The notes below the pieces were generated by a model. The model saw only the letters and a program-made list of their open reading frames with translations. It searched no databases and had not been told where the DNA came from. The position numbers and the translations under genes are program-made. A stretch of 64,000 nucleotides of DNA from Vreelandella halophila (GTDB taxonomy: Bacteria; Pseudomonadota; Gammaproteobacteria; Pseudomonadales; Oleiphilaceae): NCBI RefSeq assembly GCF_019903425.1, contig NZ_JACHUZ010000013.1, positions 899,619 to 963,618 on the forward strand, written 5' to 3'. This document shows positions 9,858 to 18,917 of the stretch, piece after piece. Positions within the stretch are counted from its first letter, which is position 1. Each line of letters starts with the position of its first letter.

Positions 9858-10025
9858 CGCATTCAACGTAACAGAACGTAACGGTTGCATTATCACCGGG
9901 TGTCCCGGTTAATGCAGCCGGTTTGACAGCTTTTCAATATTCCGGTGCTCGCTCTGCTACAGGGCTCACGGGCGCCATGTGCGCTATGCTGTGAAACAGA
10001 CGCAGGCAAACGATGGGCAAACGCT

Positions 10026-10586
10026 ATGTATCAGCTGGTGTTTCGCGGGGAAAGGGAAGCAGGTCTCGACGAACAGTCGGCGCGCGAACGGGCCAGGGGG
10101 CTGTTCAAGGCCAATGATGCCCAGCTGGAGAAGATGTTCTCCGGTGAGCGCGTGGTGATCAGGAACCGGCTTGATGAGGCCACGGCACACAAGTACCAGG
10201 CCGCCATGAAGAAGAATGGGCTGGTGGCGCATATTGAGCCTATGCAGCAGGTCGGGACGGCGGAGCAGCCGGAAGCCAGCCGGGATGAGGGCCGTGACAC
10301 TGCGCCTTCGGGCGGTAATGTGCCCGTGGAGCCGGGTGATCGCCTGCCAGTGGCGGGTGAGAAGGTGGATTCCATTCTGGCCGGCTCTGATCTCAGCCTG
10401 GGTGCTCCGGGGGAGCAGCTCGGGGATACACGGGAAGAGCCGGAGCCCGTGTTCGAGCATCTGGAGGAATGGTCAGTGGCGCCGCCCGGTGAGGATCTTG
10501 GAGCCGGCGAGGAGAAACCGGAGCCGCCAGCGCCTGATGTTTCGCATCTGTCATTGGCTGATGAACCACAGGCAGGCAACGGATGA
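10026..10586 (+). CDS. Hypothetical protein with a conserved N-terminal alpha/beta module
   Basis: I start it at ATG 10026 (MYQLVFRGEREAGLDEQSA) because this gives a compact N-terminal domain of about 70 residues with the pattern FRGE...LFKANDAQLEKMFSG...VVIRNRLDEATAHKYQAAMKKNG. From memory this short module also precedes membrane regions in other gammaproteobacterial proteins, but I cannot name the family. The remaining 115 residues are acidic, rich in Pro, Glu and Gly, and look disordered. There is no signal peptide or membrane helix. It lies 49 bases upstream of the DUF6165 gene. Confidence 0.6.
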   Translation: MYQLVFRGEREAGLDEQSARERARGLFKANDAQLEKMFSGERVVIRNRLDEATAHKYQAAMKKNGLVAHIEPMQQVGTAEQPEASRDEGRDTAPSGGNVPVEPGDRLPVAGEKVDSILAGSDLSLGAPGEQLGDTREEPEPVFEHLEEWSVAPPGEDLGAGEEKPEPPAPDVSHLSLADEPQAGNG

Positions 10587-10635
10587 TAGACTCCCGCGCT
10601 CGATTTCATGCCATCGAGGGTACGACAGAAAACCA

Positions 10636-11037
10636 ATGACTGACACGATCCGGATACCGGTTTCCTTTGGTGAAGTACTGGATAAGATCACAATCCTTGA
10701 GATCAAGTCCGAACGCATCGGGGACACGCAGAAACTGCGGCACGTTCAAGCGGAACTGGACGCTCTTAATCAGCACTGGCAGGAGGCCATTACCGAACCC
10801 GACCGTGTTGCTGTGGAGCGCCGGGAGCTGAAAGCCGTCAACGAGAAGCTCTGGGAGATTGAGGATGCCATCCGGGAAGAGGAGGCGGCTGGGCGTTTTG
10901 GTGAGCGCTTCATTGAGCTCGCCCGGTCAGTCTATTTCAGCAACGACGAGCGCGCGGCCATCAAGAAACGGGTCAACCTCACCCTGGGGTCACGTTTCGT
11001 GGAAGAGAAGTCCTACCGTGATTACAGCCCCGACTGA
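10636..11037 (+). CDS. DUF6165 family protein
   Basis: This 133-residue protein begins MTDTIRIPVSFGEVLDKIT at ATG 10636. The sequence continues as ILEIKSERIGD, a central helix (LRHVQAELDALNQHW), ELKAVNEKLWEIEDAIR, and a C-terminal ERAAIKKRVNLTLGS. This pattern matches what I recall as DUF6165, commonly found beside LPS core glycosyltransferase genes. There are no membrane segments. Function is unknown; the neighbouring genes suggest a cytosolic accessory role in LPS or capsule assembly. It ends 3 bases before the stop of the convergent GT9 gene. Confidence 0.75.
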   Translation: MTDTIRIPVSFGEVLDKITILEIKSERIGDTQKLRHVQAELDALNQHWQEAITEPDRVAVERRELKAVNEKLWEIEDAIREEEAAGRFGERFIELARSVYFSNDERAAIKKRVNLTLGSRFVEEKSYRDYSPD

Positions 11038-11040
11038 GGC

Positions 11041-12108
11041 TCAGGCGCTCTGGCGACGCTGTGCCATCCATTGGTCGAGCATAGCGGTGGCGTCGGCAAC
11101 CGTAATCAGTTCCATCGCACCGTTGAACTCCGCCTTGGCCCCCCAGCGTGCGCTTTCGACCTGCTTGCCGGTAAAGCGCTCCAGTGCCTCCGGGTAGCGG
11201 TTAACGCACCACTCGAGTGAGTTATAGGGGCCTGAGCGGTAGGGGTTGGAGCCAGCAAAGAGCCCTAGAACGTCGGTGCCCATGGCATTGGCTATGTGTG
11301 CCGGGCCGGTATCCGGCGCGATGACAAGATCCGCCCTGGCCATCAGGGCCGCGAGCTGTTTGAGGGTATCCTGCCCGCAGAGGTTGAGCGCCTCTTCCTG
11401 CATCGCCTGCTCGATCGCCCGACAGTACTGTTGGTCCTGCTCTGAAGGCCCACCGACCAGGATAATGCGCATCCCGTATTTGCGTACCGCGTAATCCGCG
11501 AGTGCTGCGTATCGTCCCGTGGGCCAGTTCCGGAGCTCATGGCTGGCGACAGGGCTGATGACCAGGTTCAAGCGGGCTGGATCCAGTACACGCTCCGCGA
11601 ACGCGGTGTCCGTCTCCGAAACCGGGATATACCACTCTGGTTCTGTCGGTTTGAGCCCCAGAGCGGCAGGGAAGCTGGCCAGGCAGTCGAGTACGTGCTG
11701 ACCGCTCCTTCTGGGGATCCGCTGGTTGATGAAAAGGCCGTGCAGGTCCTTGCTGCGCGCCCGGTCGTAGCCAACCCGGACGTTCGCAGGTATTAGAAGG
11801 GCTGCAACATTGGCTCGCAGTGCCACCTGCATGTGGAAGAGTACATCAAAGCGCCGGCCCCGCAGCTGACGCCAGAGGTCGATGTAACCCCGGAGACCGG
11901 CGCTCTTGTCGAATACAATGAATTCGACACCGGGCAGACCCTCGAGCAGGCGCGCTTCCATCTTACCGATTATCCAGGTGATGCGTACGCCGGGGATCTG
12001 CTTCTGGAGGCTGTGTATGACCGGCAGTACATGAGTCACGTCGCCGATCGCGGAAAGGCGGAGGATGCAGATGGAGTTGACGGATGTGCCGGATGAATCA
12101 TTCAGCAT
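11041..12108 (-). CDS. Glycosyltransferase family 9 (heptosyltransferase-like)
   Basis: This is a 355-residue GT-B enzyme of the heptosyltransferase family. N-terminal motifs are ICILRLSAIGDVTHVLPV (acceptor-binding glycine loop) and ITWIIGKMEARLLEG. The C-terminal nucleotide-heptose half has DLVIAPDTGPAHIANAMG, the hallmark D-TGxxH segment, followed by GLFAGSNPYRSGPY. Such enzymes add heptose to the inner LPS core at the cytoplasmic face of the inner membrane. It sits alone on the minus strand between the DUF6165 and KdkA genes. Whether it corresponds to WaaC, WaaF or WaaQ cannot be decided here. Confidence 0.88.
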   Translation of the reverse strand: MLNDSSGTSVNSICILRLSAIGDVTHVLPVIHSLQKQIPGVRITWIIGKMEARLLEGLPGVEFIVFDKSAGLRGYIDLWRQLRGRRFDVLFHMQVALRANVAALLIPANVRVGYDRARSKDLHGLFINQRIPRRSGQHVLDCLASFPAALGLKPTEPEWYIPVSETDTAFAERVLDPARLNLVISPVASHELRNWPTGRYAALADYAVRKYGMRIILVGGPSEQDQQYCRAIEQAMQEEALNLCGQDTLKQLAALMARADLVIAPDTGPAHIANAMGTDVLGLFAGSNPYRSGPYNSLEWCVNRYPEALERFTGKQVESARWGAKAEFNGAMELITVADATAMLDQWMAQRRQSA

Positions 12109-12131
12109 GGATTAGGTCGGACTGGCCCGGG

Positions 12132-12162
12132 TTGGAGTCGTCTTATTATTGCTTGCTAGAAT
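12132..12162 (+). promoter_or_regulatory. Possible promoter upstream of kdkA
   Basis: TTGGAG (12132-12137) lies 19 bases before TAGAAT (12157-12162), and the latter is preceded by TGC, forming an extended -10. It is the best promoter-like sequence in the divergent 180-base gap between the GT9 gene and kdkA. The long spacing makes this tentative. Confidence 0.3.
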
Positions 12163-12288
12163 GCTGCAGGCAGCGGGCGCCCCATCACCCGTCTGCATCA
12201 ACGATGGGCATATGATAACGCAGTATGCCTGTGACGTCCCATTTCCCGCAGGAAATCGACGCGAGCTAACCCGATCAGAGCAGCCCCC

Positions 12289-13020
12289 ATGAGCCATTCC
12301 CAGGACCTTTCCGGCGATGATGGTGCCCGTTACCGGGTGAGCGCCGTCTGGTCGCATTCATTTGACCCAGAGTGGTTCCGCCCCGGTGCATGGGGCAGTG
12401 ATGCCCGGCCGGTGGACGCAGGCGGCCGTGGTGGTGCCTGGTTCGTGACAGCGCCGGGTGGTGAACTGGTGCTGCGTTTCTACCAGCGCGGTGGGCTGAT
12501 GGCTCATCTTTCCAGGGATGCCTATCTCCGCACCGGGGTTGCCCGGAGCCGGGCCTTTGCGGAATTCGATCTGCTGCAGCGGATGGTCGAACGGGGGCTT
12601 CCCGTCCCGGCGCCGGTGGCGGCTGCGTTCTGGCCGCGGGCAGGGGCTCTCTACCAGGCTGCAATCCTGGTAGAGCGCCTGGAATCCGCCCGGCCACTAC
12701 CGTCCGTGCTCGGTACCCTGGCAGCGGAACACTGGACAGCGGTGGGTCGAACCGTCCGCTGGTTTCACGATGAGGGCATCGATCATGCGGACCTCAATGG
12801 CTTCAATATTCTCTGGTTCAAAGGTTCGGTCTACGTGATTGATTTCGACAAGGGACGACAGCGGGCCCAGGGCCTTACCGGAACACGCTGGCAGCGTCGC
12901 AACCTGGACCGCCTTCACCGGTCATTGCTGAAGCTGGATTGGAGTGACTCCCCGCTGGGGCTGGATGCAGCCTGGGAGCATGTTCTTGCGGGCTACAGTG
13001 AAGGAGCCGGTCACCCATGA
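12289..13020 (+). CDS. kdkA: 3-deoxy-D-manno-octulosonic acid (Kdo) kinase
   Basis: This 243-residue member of the WaaP/KdkA small kinase family phosphorylates Kdo in the LPS inner core. Family features are the N-terminal GRGGAWFV followed by LVLRFYQRGGLMAHLS, the lysine-free nucleotide loop typical of the group, the catalytic HADLNGFNILW (residues about 165-175) and the metal-binding VIDFDKGR. KdkA is typical of bacteria with a single phosphorylated Kdo. The stop overlaps the GT90 start (ATGA at 13017), so the three downstream genes likely form one unit. Confidence 0.88.
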   Translation: MSHSQDLSGDDGARYRVSAVWSHSFDPEWFRPGAWGSDARPVDAGGRGGAWFVTAPGGELVLRFYQRGGLMAHLSRDAYLRTGVARSRAFAEFDLLQRMVERGLPVPAPVAAAFWPRAGALYQAAILVERLESARPLPSVLGTLAAEHWTAVGRTVRWFHDEGIDHADLNGFNILWFKGSVYVIDFDKGRQRAQGLTGTRWQRRNLDRLHRSLLKLDWSDSPLGLDAAWEHVLAGYSEGAGHP

Positions 13021-13985
13021 AGCTGATGACCCGGTATGAACGGAATCTGCACAAGCTGGGCTATTACCTCACTGCACTGTTTGACCTGGTGGTGCCCCGT
13101 TCCTACTGGCTGTGGCACGGTCAGCGTCTGATGGAGGAATACGCGGCGCTGGAGCCGGAAGCGAAGGCGGAAGTGGATGCGCGGGTGGCCTGGTACAACC
13201 GGCTGGAAGCACCGTTCAACCCGGGCCCCGAGGCGATACGGCCAAAGCAGTTTTCACGCCGGGGCCAGCGCTCCGCCTACTATCTGGACTTCAAGCGCCT
13301 GCTCCGCTGCCTTCCCGATGACCGGCCCTTCCGCTATGAGTTCGCAGATGTGACCTGGGTGCCGGAATACCCGAGCTTCGTGAAAAGCCGCCCTGTTGCG
13401 TCAGCGGGAGAGAACGCGAACTCCGTGTTGCTCAAGCTCAACCAGGTTCGCCATTACTTCATGGTGCCGGACCATCTGTCGTTCCGGGACAAAGAGCCCG
13501 TCGCCATCTGGCGGGGCAAGGGCAGCCAGCCCCAGCGGAAGGCATTTCTCGAGCGCTATCACGACAGCCCGCTCTGTGATGTCGGCTGCAACCATGAGGA
13601 GTCGATCGGCAAGCCTTGGCATACGGGCTTCATGCCCGCCTCTGAACAGCTGAACTACCGCTACATTGTGAGCATTGAAGGGAACGATGTGGCCACCAAC
13701 CTGAAATGGATTCTGGCCTCCAACTCCCTGTGCCTGATGCGGCGCCCCCGTTACGAGACCTGGTTCATGGAGGGGGCGCTGGAACCCGATGTGCACTACG
13801 CCTGCCTGGCGGACGACCATTCGGACCTGGAAGAACAGATCCGCTACTACAGTGCCCACCCGGAGGCGGCAGAGGCCATTATCCGCAACGCACAGGCCCA
13901 TGTGGCCCGGTTCATGGACACGCGCCGCGAATGGCTGATCTCGCTGCTGGTCATGAGGCGCTATTTCGAGAAGGTTGAGGCCTGA
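13017..13985 (+). CDS. Family 90 glycosyltransferase (LPS core, CAP10-like)
   Basis: This 322-residue protein belongs to the CAP10/GT90 family. The C-terminal two thirds contain PVAIWRGKGSQPQRKAF, an internal stretch FMPASEQLNYRYIVSIEGNDVATNLKW, SNSLCLMRRPRYETWFMEG, and DLEEQIRYYSAHPEAAEAI, a conserved succession in bacterial LPS-associated GT90 proteins. These proteins have been proposed to transfer xylose or other pentoses, but the sugar cannot be read from the sequence. It overlaps kdkA by 4 bases and the next gene by 1 base (TGATG). Confidence 0.82.
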   Translation: MKLMTRYERNLHKLGYYLTALFDLVVPRSYWLWHGQRLMEEYAALEPEAKAEVDARVAWYNRLEAPFNPGPEAIRPKQFSRRGQRSAYYLDFKRLLRCLPDDRPFRYEFADVTWVPEYPSFVKSRPVASAGENANSVLLKLNQVRHYFMVPDHLSFRDKEPVAIWRGKGSQPQRKAFLERYHDSPLCDVGCNHEESIGKPWHTGFMPASEQLNYRYIVSIEGNDVATNLKWILASNSLCLMRRPRYETWFMEGALEPDVHYACLADDHSDLEEQIRYYSAHPEAAEAIIRNAQAHVARFMDTRREWLISLLVMRRYFEKVEA

Positions 13986-15073
13986 TGGCGCGTTATCTCT
14001 TCTTCGTGAACCAACCCTATTCCTACTCCATCCTGCGCCCCCTGCAGGAGGCCATCCGCGCCCGCGGGGACGAGCTGGCCTGGTTCGTGGCGGGGTGCAG
14101 CACGGCCCCCCTGCGCGAGGACGAACTGAGGCTGGAGACGGTGCGGGAAGTCATGGCCTACGGTGCAGTCGCCACCTTTGTGCCGGGTGACTGGGTGCCG
14201 TGGTTCTTTCCCGGTATAAAGGTGGAGGTGTTTCACGGTCTCGCCCGCAATAAACGTGGCCACGAGAGCGAGGCCGAGAGCGATCACTACCGGATACGCG
14301 GCTGGTTCGATCTCTACTGTACCCATGCCGAGGGGGATACGGAACGCTTTCGGGAGCTGGCCCGGGAGAAGGGGTTCTTCTCCGTGGCTCACACCGGCTG
14401 GCCCAAGCTGGACCCGCTGCTGAAGGAGGCGGCGAACTCAGGCTGCCCGGAAGAGCGTGGCGGAAGACCCACCGTATTCTTCGCTTCCACCTTCAGCCGC
14501 AGCGTAACCGCAGCACCAGAGCTGTATGACGAGATTGCCCGCATGGCGGACTCCGGCCGCTGGCACTTTCTGGTCACGCTTCACCCCAAGATGGATCCAG
14601 AGTGGGTGGCTCGCTACCGCGCCCTGGCGGGGCCAAATCTGACCTTCATCGAGAGTGACGAGGATCTCATCCAGTACCTCCCGCAGGCGGATGTCATGCT
14701 CTGCGACACCTCTTCCATCATGTTCGAATTCATGTTCCTGGACCGGCCGGTGGTCACCCTCAATACCCGGATGCCGGGACCCTGGCTGATTGATGTGGCG
14801 GAGCCGTCAGAGGTGGAACCTGCCCTGGAGCGGGCACTGCAGCGACCGGAAGCATTGCTTTCTTCCATGCGGGCGTACAGCCGCGAGCTGCACAGCTACA
14901 TGGATGGGCGCTCGAGTGAGCGCCTACTTGAGGCGGTTGACTGGTTTCTTCGGGAGAAGCGCCATCGGATCAGGCGCAAACCGTTGAACCTGTGGCGGAA
15001 GTTGAAAGTCTGGCTGCGTCTACGTAAAGAGCTCGCTATAACTCGTGGCCCATCAGTTCGATCTCACCTTTGA
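13985..15073 (+). CDS. CDP-glycerol glycerophosphotransferase family protein
   Basis: This 362-residue GT-B protein resembles TagB/TagF-type CDP-glycerol glycerophosphotransferases. Diagnostic pieces are VFHGLARNKRG (the HG loop), THAEGDTERFRELA, HTGWPKLDPLL, FLVTLHPKMDP, and the donor-site LPQADVMLCDTSSIMFEFM with VVTLNTRMPG. No signal peptide or membrane span is seen, and a basic C-terminus (KRHRIRRKPLNLWRKLK) may attach to the membrane. In this LPS context it may add glycerol phosphate or a related polyol phosphate to the core. It is the last gene of the kdkA unit. Confidence 0.8.
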   Translation: MARYLFFVNQPYSYSILRPLQEAIRARGDELAWFVAGCSTAPLREDELRLETVREVMAYGAVATFVPGDWVPWFFPGIKVEVFHGLARNKRGHESEAESDHYRIRGWFDLYCTHAEGDTERFRELAREKGFFSVAHTGWPKLDPLLKEAANSGCPEERGGRPTVFFASTFSRSVTAAPELYDEIARMADSGRWHFLVTLHPKMDPEWVARYRALAGPNLTFIESDEDLIQYLPQADVMLCDTSSIMFEFMFLDRPVVTLNTRMPGPWLIDVAEPSEVEPALERALQRPEALLSSMRAYSRELHSYMDGRSSERLLEAVDWFLREKRHRIRRKPLNLWRKLKVWLRLRKELAITRGPSVRSHL

Positions 15074-15213
15074 AGAGTTCCGTAATTCGGCTTGTTTCCG
15101 TTTCTGAAAGCCCGTCGCGCCACGTTGTTGGTAGTTGTACTCGCGAGATCCTGGCGTGGCGCCTGTCTGATAACGGCAGCGCTAAGGCCGCCTGGGCTTG
15201 CACGAAATAATGG

Positions 15214-16053
15214 TCATCCCGTAACCCGTACGAATTGGTCTTTGACTAGATTGAGACCATATTCGGTTATTTTTATTTTCCGCTTCGCATTATGAATACG
15301 CAGTGCTTTGTTCTTGCGTATGTTTTCAGGGTCACTGTAACCACGGGCATGGTCCAGGTGAATGATCTGGGCATTGTACCGTACATGCTTGCCTTTAATG
15401 CCCAGGTTTTTTAAGCGAACACCAAATTCCCGATCCAGGCCACCATGCGACATGCGCTGGTCAAAACCATTTACGGCGATCACATCTTTAGTCCACGCCG
15501 ATGCATTGCATCCTGTAAAATTGGTTCTTGCGGGCGTAAGATGATTAAGAACATTGCCGGCATATTTTCTGGCTCTAAGCTTTATATTTTTGCGGGTGCC
15601 CGGAAGGCCGTTCTCCACTAACCAATCCCAGTTGAAGCAAGCGCCCGAAGTAATATCCTCCTTGCCAATGCGTTCACTTGTCGACATGGGTAAACGGACC
15701 ACTGAACCTGTTAAAAAGCAGTCGGGTTTGGCGCATTTTACGTGTTCCTCAACAAAATCCGCGCGAGGGATGCAGTCGCCGTCGGTAAAAATAATGTAGT
15801 CGCTTTCAACCTGTAAAATCGCTTTGTTCAGAATTTCACACTTCTGAAATCCATGATCTTCATGCCAGACATGTTTGATTCTGATGCCTGTCTCGGAACG
15901 CATTCGATCAATTAATTGTCGAGTTTCATCGGTTGAACCATCATCCGCAATGATAATATCGAAATCCCGATAGGTCTGGGCGCTAAATCCCCACAATACT
16001 TTTTCAAGCCATCTCGGCGAATTATAGGTGGTGAATAACACGGTGACATTCAT
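15214..16053 (-). CDS. Family 2 glycosyltransferase
   Basis: This 279-residue GT-A transferase has the nucleotide-sugar signature IIIADDGSTDETRQL near residue 35 and a metal-binding YIIFTDGDCIPRADF near residue 90. A C-terminal part containing NGFDQRMSHGGLDREFGVRL is the acceptor-side ED-type region seen in chondroitin-polymerase-like transferases. There are no membrane segments. Its codon use is AT-richer than that of flanking genes, which suggests acquisition. It is convergent with the CDP-glycerol gene and is followed on the same strand by three more transferases. Confidence 0.88.
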   Translation of the reverse strand: MNVTVLFTTYNSPRWLEKVLWGFSAQTYRDFDIIIADDGSTDETRQLIDRMRSETGIRIKHVWHEDHGFQKCEILNKAILQVESDYIIFTDGDCIPRADFVEEHVKCAKPDCFLTGSVVRLPMSTSERIGKEDITSGACFNWDWLVENGLPGTRKNIKLRARKYAGNVLNHLTPARTNFTGCNASAWTKDVIAVNGFDQRMSHGGLDREFGVRLKNLGIKGKHVRYNAQIIHLDHARGYSDPENIRKNKALRIHNAKRKIKITEYGLNLVKDQFVRVTG

Positions 16054-16086
16054 GGCGATCTACTGTTTTTATCGTGATAAAGGGGC

Positions 16087-16983
16087 TTATCCGAGTTTGG
16101 CAATTATCCGTTTGGGTAAATACTTTAACCAATATTTGAAGGGAATAGAGAAATCAAACCCTTCCATCACAGAGTAAGGCAGATTGTTTTTCATAATAAC
16201 CTGGCTGATACGGCGATGAAGTTTTTTAATCTGGTGTTGACCTGGAGGATAGTGGTCGTAGTGTTGCTCGAAATAAGCATTTACTTTCAATAAGGCCTTA
16301 GCATTTACTTCGCTTTTCTTGCTCGTCATCACCGACCCGGAACGATAACGACGCTTAAAATAAATATCTGATAAACATTTTACGCGTTTGGCATGGTAAA
16401 ATAGATCGAAGGTATAAGTTTCATCCTGATGCGGGATGCGATCAATAAATTGTATATTGTTGTCCGTGACAATACTTTTTTTTGAAATATAAAGGCACAC
16501 GGAAGTCGCATAAGTTTTGCTTTTAATGTAGGTCTCGATAAAATTCTGGCCGCTCATTATCGGTGTGTTCTCACGCTGATAACGATCTGTCTTAAACTTG
16601 AAATCGATATCGTCATCACTAAAAGGTGCTCCGGAAAAACCAATTATATCCAGATCATCCTTTACGAGATGTTCAACACATTCTTCAATCGTGGTTGGTT
16701 CTAGAACATCGTCAGAATCAAAGTGATAAATATACTCCCCGCAGGCCAGAGCAATCGCATTATTACGTGCACTGGATAACCCCTGGTTCTCCTGTGAAAA
16801 AACTTTAACGCGGGAGTCGCTGGTGTATTCCTGCGCAATTTCCAGAGTATCGTCGGTTGAGCCGTCGTTGGTGATAATGATTTCTAAGTTTTTATAGGTT
16901 TGATTGATAATGCTGTCGACGGCTTCCCTGATGTAGGGGGCGACATTATAAGCAGGAATAAGTACGGAAACTAAAGGCGGCAT
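16087..16983 (-). CDS. Family 2 glycosyltransferase
   Basis: This 298-residue GT-A enzyme starts PPLVSVLIPAYNVAPYIRE, with IIITNDGSTDDTLEIAQEY and the DxD motif YIYHFDSDDVLEP (about residue 95). The C-terminal half has HQDETYTFDLFYHAKR, the usual acceptor-side acidic motif of EpsJ/WcaA-type transferases. No membrane segment is present. This gene is strongly AT-rich for the window. It is likely co-transcribed with its neighbours in O-antigen or outer-core synthesis; donor and acceptor are unknown. Confidence 0.88.
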   Translation of the reverse strand: MPPLVSVLIPAYNVAPYIREAVDSIINQTYKNLEIIITNDGSTDDTLEIAQEYTSDSRVKVFSQENQGLSSARNNAIALACGEYIYHFDSDDVLEPTTIEECVEHLVKDDLDIIGFSGAPFSDDDIDFKFKTDRYQRENTPIMSGQNFIETYIKSKTYATSVCLYISKKSIVTDNNIQFIDRIPHQDETYTFDLFYHAKRVKCLSDIYFKRRYRSGSVMTSKKSEVNAKALLKVNAYFEQHYDHYPPGQHQIKKLHRRISQVIMKNNLPYSVMEGFDFSIPFKYWLKYLPKRIIAKLG

Positions 16984-17062
16984 AACGTGTTCTCTCGTCT
17001 TTCAAGGAAAACCAATTTTGTGTACTCCTAAAATGCCGATAAGGAGCGGCGAATCGGTTCGG

Positions 17063-17965
17063 TTATTTAGTCAGTTTGCGAAACTTTAATTCCAGTTTGT
17101 TAAGCCACTTCAGTAGTGATTGACCCTGAAGTGGATGGGTTATCCATGGTTTCTTTAAAGTGGCATTGCTTACGGTTAAAAAATCTTCCGCGGTTGGCAG
17201 TATCTTTGCGTTTCTGGCTTTAAAAGCCTGGTTCTGTTCGTCGGATAGAATTTCAAACGGATAAAAACCACAATTTTGTTTTTTTTCAGCCAGTGTCAGG
17301 GCCAGTGTTTTCACCTTGCCTCGATAGCAGGGAACACTGGGAAGCCACATAACAAAGGGGTTACGCATTATCCCCATTTTACTGAACTTAGTGCGCGCCT
17401 GTAGTTCGTTCTCTTTTTCTGTCGGTTTGAAAACCCAGTTCGCGGCTTTTAATCGGTCAACGCGGGCTATTGATAAGGCGGAAAAATAAATTCCGGAGCT
17501 GCGGTTGGAATCATTCCGGATATAGACGTGACTGTCCTGATGATATTCCATTGTTTTTTGGTTATGGCTGCGGTTCTTCTGACGCACAAAGGCATGGTGC
17601 AAAAATGCTGCATCAGGGCTCTCGCTGAAAAAACGTTCGATATCGTTGATATCCTGTTCGCTCAGCTTTCGCACTAGTTGGGTATCATCCTGCACAAAAT
17701 ATACGAGTTCGCCTTCAGGTATATAGGAAAGTGAGGATTGCATATTGTTATATAAACCGCCGCACTTGTGGGTTAATGCTTCGGTTTTTTCCGGCTGGAT
17801 TACCTGATAACGCTTGGATAATTCCTTCAGTATTGAAACTGTTTCCGGGTCGTTACTCTCATCATCAAATATGAGAATGACGGGGGCCTCAACGCATTGC
17901 TCGATCGATTTAATGCAGTTTTCTAGAAAGCGGCCGCGGTTGAATGAAAATATGCAGAAGTACAT
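17063..17965 (-). CDS. Glycosyltransferase-like protein (GT-A fold)
   Basis: This 300-residue protein begins MYFCIFSFNRGRFLENCIKS and continues VILIFDDESNDPETV and LVYFVQDDTQLVRKL, which correspond to the nucleotide-binding and DxD regions of a family 2-like transferase. The C-terminal part has an MRNPFVMWLPSVPCYRGK stretch but no standard family 2 acceptor motif that I can place. It lacks membrane segments and is AT-rich. It sits between two other transferases on the same strand. Activity is inferred from the N-terminal fold only. Confidence 0.72.
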   Translation of the reverse strand: MYFCIFSFNRGRFLENCIKSIEQCVEAPVILIFDDESNDPETVSILKELSKRYQVIQPEKTEALTHKCGGLYNNMQSSLSYIPEGELVYFVQDDTQLVRKLSEQDINDIERFFSESPDAAFLHHAFVRQKNRSHNQKTMEYHQDSHVYIRNDSNRSSGIYFSALSIARVDRLKAANWVFKPTEKENELQARTKFSKMGIMRNPFVMWLPSVPCYRGKVKTLALTLAEKKQNCGFYPFEILSDEQNQAFKARNAKILPTAEDFLTVSNATLKKPWITHPLQGQSLLKWLNKLELKFRKLTK

Positions 17966-18017
17966 GAATTATAAACTCGGAAATTTAATCAATTTTTAAA
18001 TCAGGTCGGAAAAGGCC

Positions 18018-18917
18018 TTAACCTTGTTCCTTCAGTCTGCGAATCTTGCTTCGTATCCTGGACCAGATGGAATTCTGCTTGTAACGACCTTTGTGTATAT
18101 GCCGGACCTGATAAACGCCATCCACATTGATGGGCGTCCCTTGTGTCCCCACCAGCCAGCGGAATGCTCGGTCTTCATAGCATTTGCACCAGTGCTCTGC
18201 GGGGGTTTGATAGATGGAGATACCCCCACAATAGCCGATGGCTCTTGCGACATCACCGTGCACAATCTGAAACGCGCCTTTCGCGCGATCCCGGGAAAAA
18301 CGGGTAAAGTTTGCGGCCTCTATGTCTACCAGCTGCGGCTTGCTTCCTGCCTTTAACATGACGTCGTCTCTGGCGAGCATGGGCGTCGTTCTCTCTTCGC
18401 GGGGAAAGAGCAGTACATCGCGTCTCCCCTGAAGCTCGTCGGCCAGAGAGTCCATGCAGTTTTGATGAAATATGATGTCGCAGTCGGTGAACCATACCCA
18501 GTCCGCTTGAGTCGATTTTGCTGCCCTATTGCGGCCGATACCCCGCCTGAACAGTTGTTCTTTGGGCAGGGCCTGCCAGTTCCAGGTAACATTCTCGACA
18601 TCATGTTTTTCAATGAAGTTTAGTAGCGCAGAGGTGCCCTCGTCCTCGGCGCAATAGAACACGGTGACGATGAGTTTCAGGCGCGTCGGAGGGTAGTTGA
18701 CGAAAGAGCTCAGCTGATAGGCGAGCATGTTGGAGTACTGCCAGCAATGGCTAACCACTTCCAGGGTTGGGATGCCATCCACGGTGCTCCTTGACTGCGG
18801 TTCAGGAATGGGAGCCCGAAACCAGCTCGCCGGTACATAGCCGCTCGCGGCCAGGCGAAAGAAAACCGCCAGGATAGGATCGTACCAACGTGGCGGATAA
18901 ATTTTTGTCTCACGCAT
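18018..18917 (-). CDS. Glycosyltransferase (GT-A fold), LPS region
   Basis: This 299-residue protein has a GT-A-like core: LEVVSHCWQYSNMLAYQLSS, LKLIVTVFYCAEDEG, the arginine-containing RGIGRNRAAKSTQADWVWF, and a metal-binding TDCDIIFHQNC about residue 165. The latter resembles the DxD of family 2 and related N-acetylhexosaminyltransferases. The N-terminus (PPRWYDPILAVFFRLAASG) may be a membrane-associated helix. Codon use is closer to the genome average than in the three downstream transferases. It heads this minus-strand transferase run and is preceded by the only long gene-free gap in the window. Confidence 0.72.
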   Translation of the reverse strand: MRETKIYPPRWYDPILAVFFRLAASGYVPASWFRAPIPEPQSRSTVDGIPTLEVVSHCWQYSNMLAYQLSSFVNYPPTRLKLIVTVFYCAEDEGTSALLNFIEKHDVENVTWNWQALPKEQLFRRGIGRNRAAKSTQADWVWFTDCDIIFHQNCMDSLADELQGRRDVLLFPREERTTPMLARDDVMLKAGSKPQLVDIEAANFTRFSRDRAKGAFQIVHGDVARAIGYCGGISIYQTPAEHWCKCYEDRAFRWLVGTQGTPINVDGVYQVRHIHKGRYKQNSIWSRIRSKIRRLKEQG

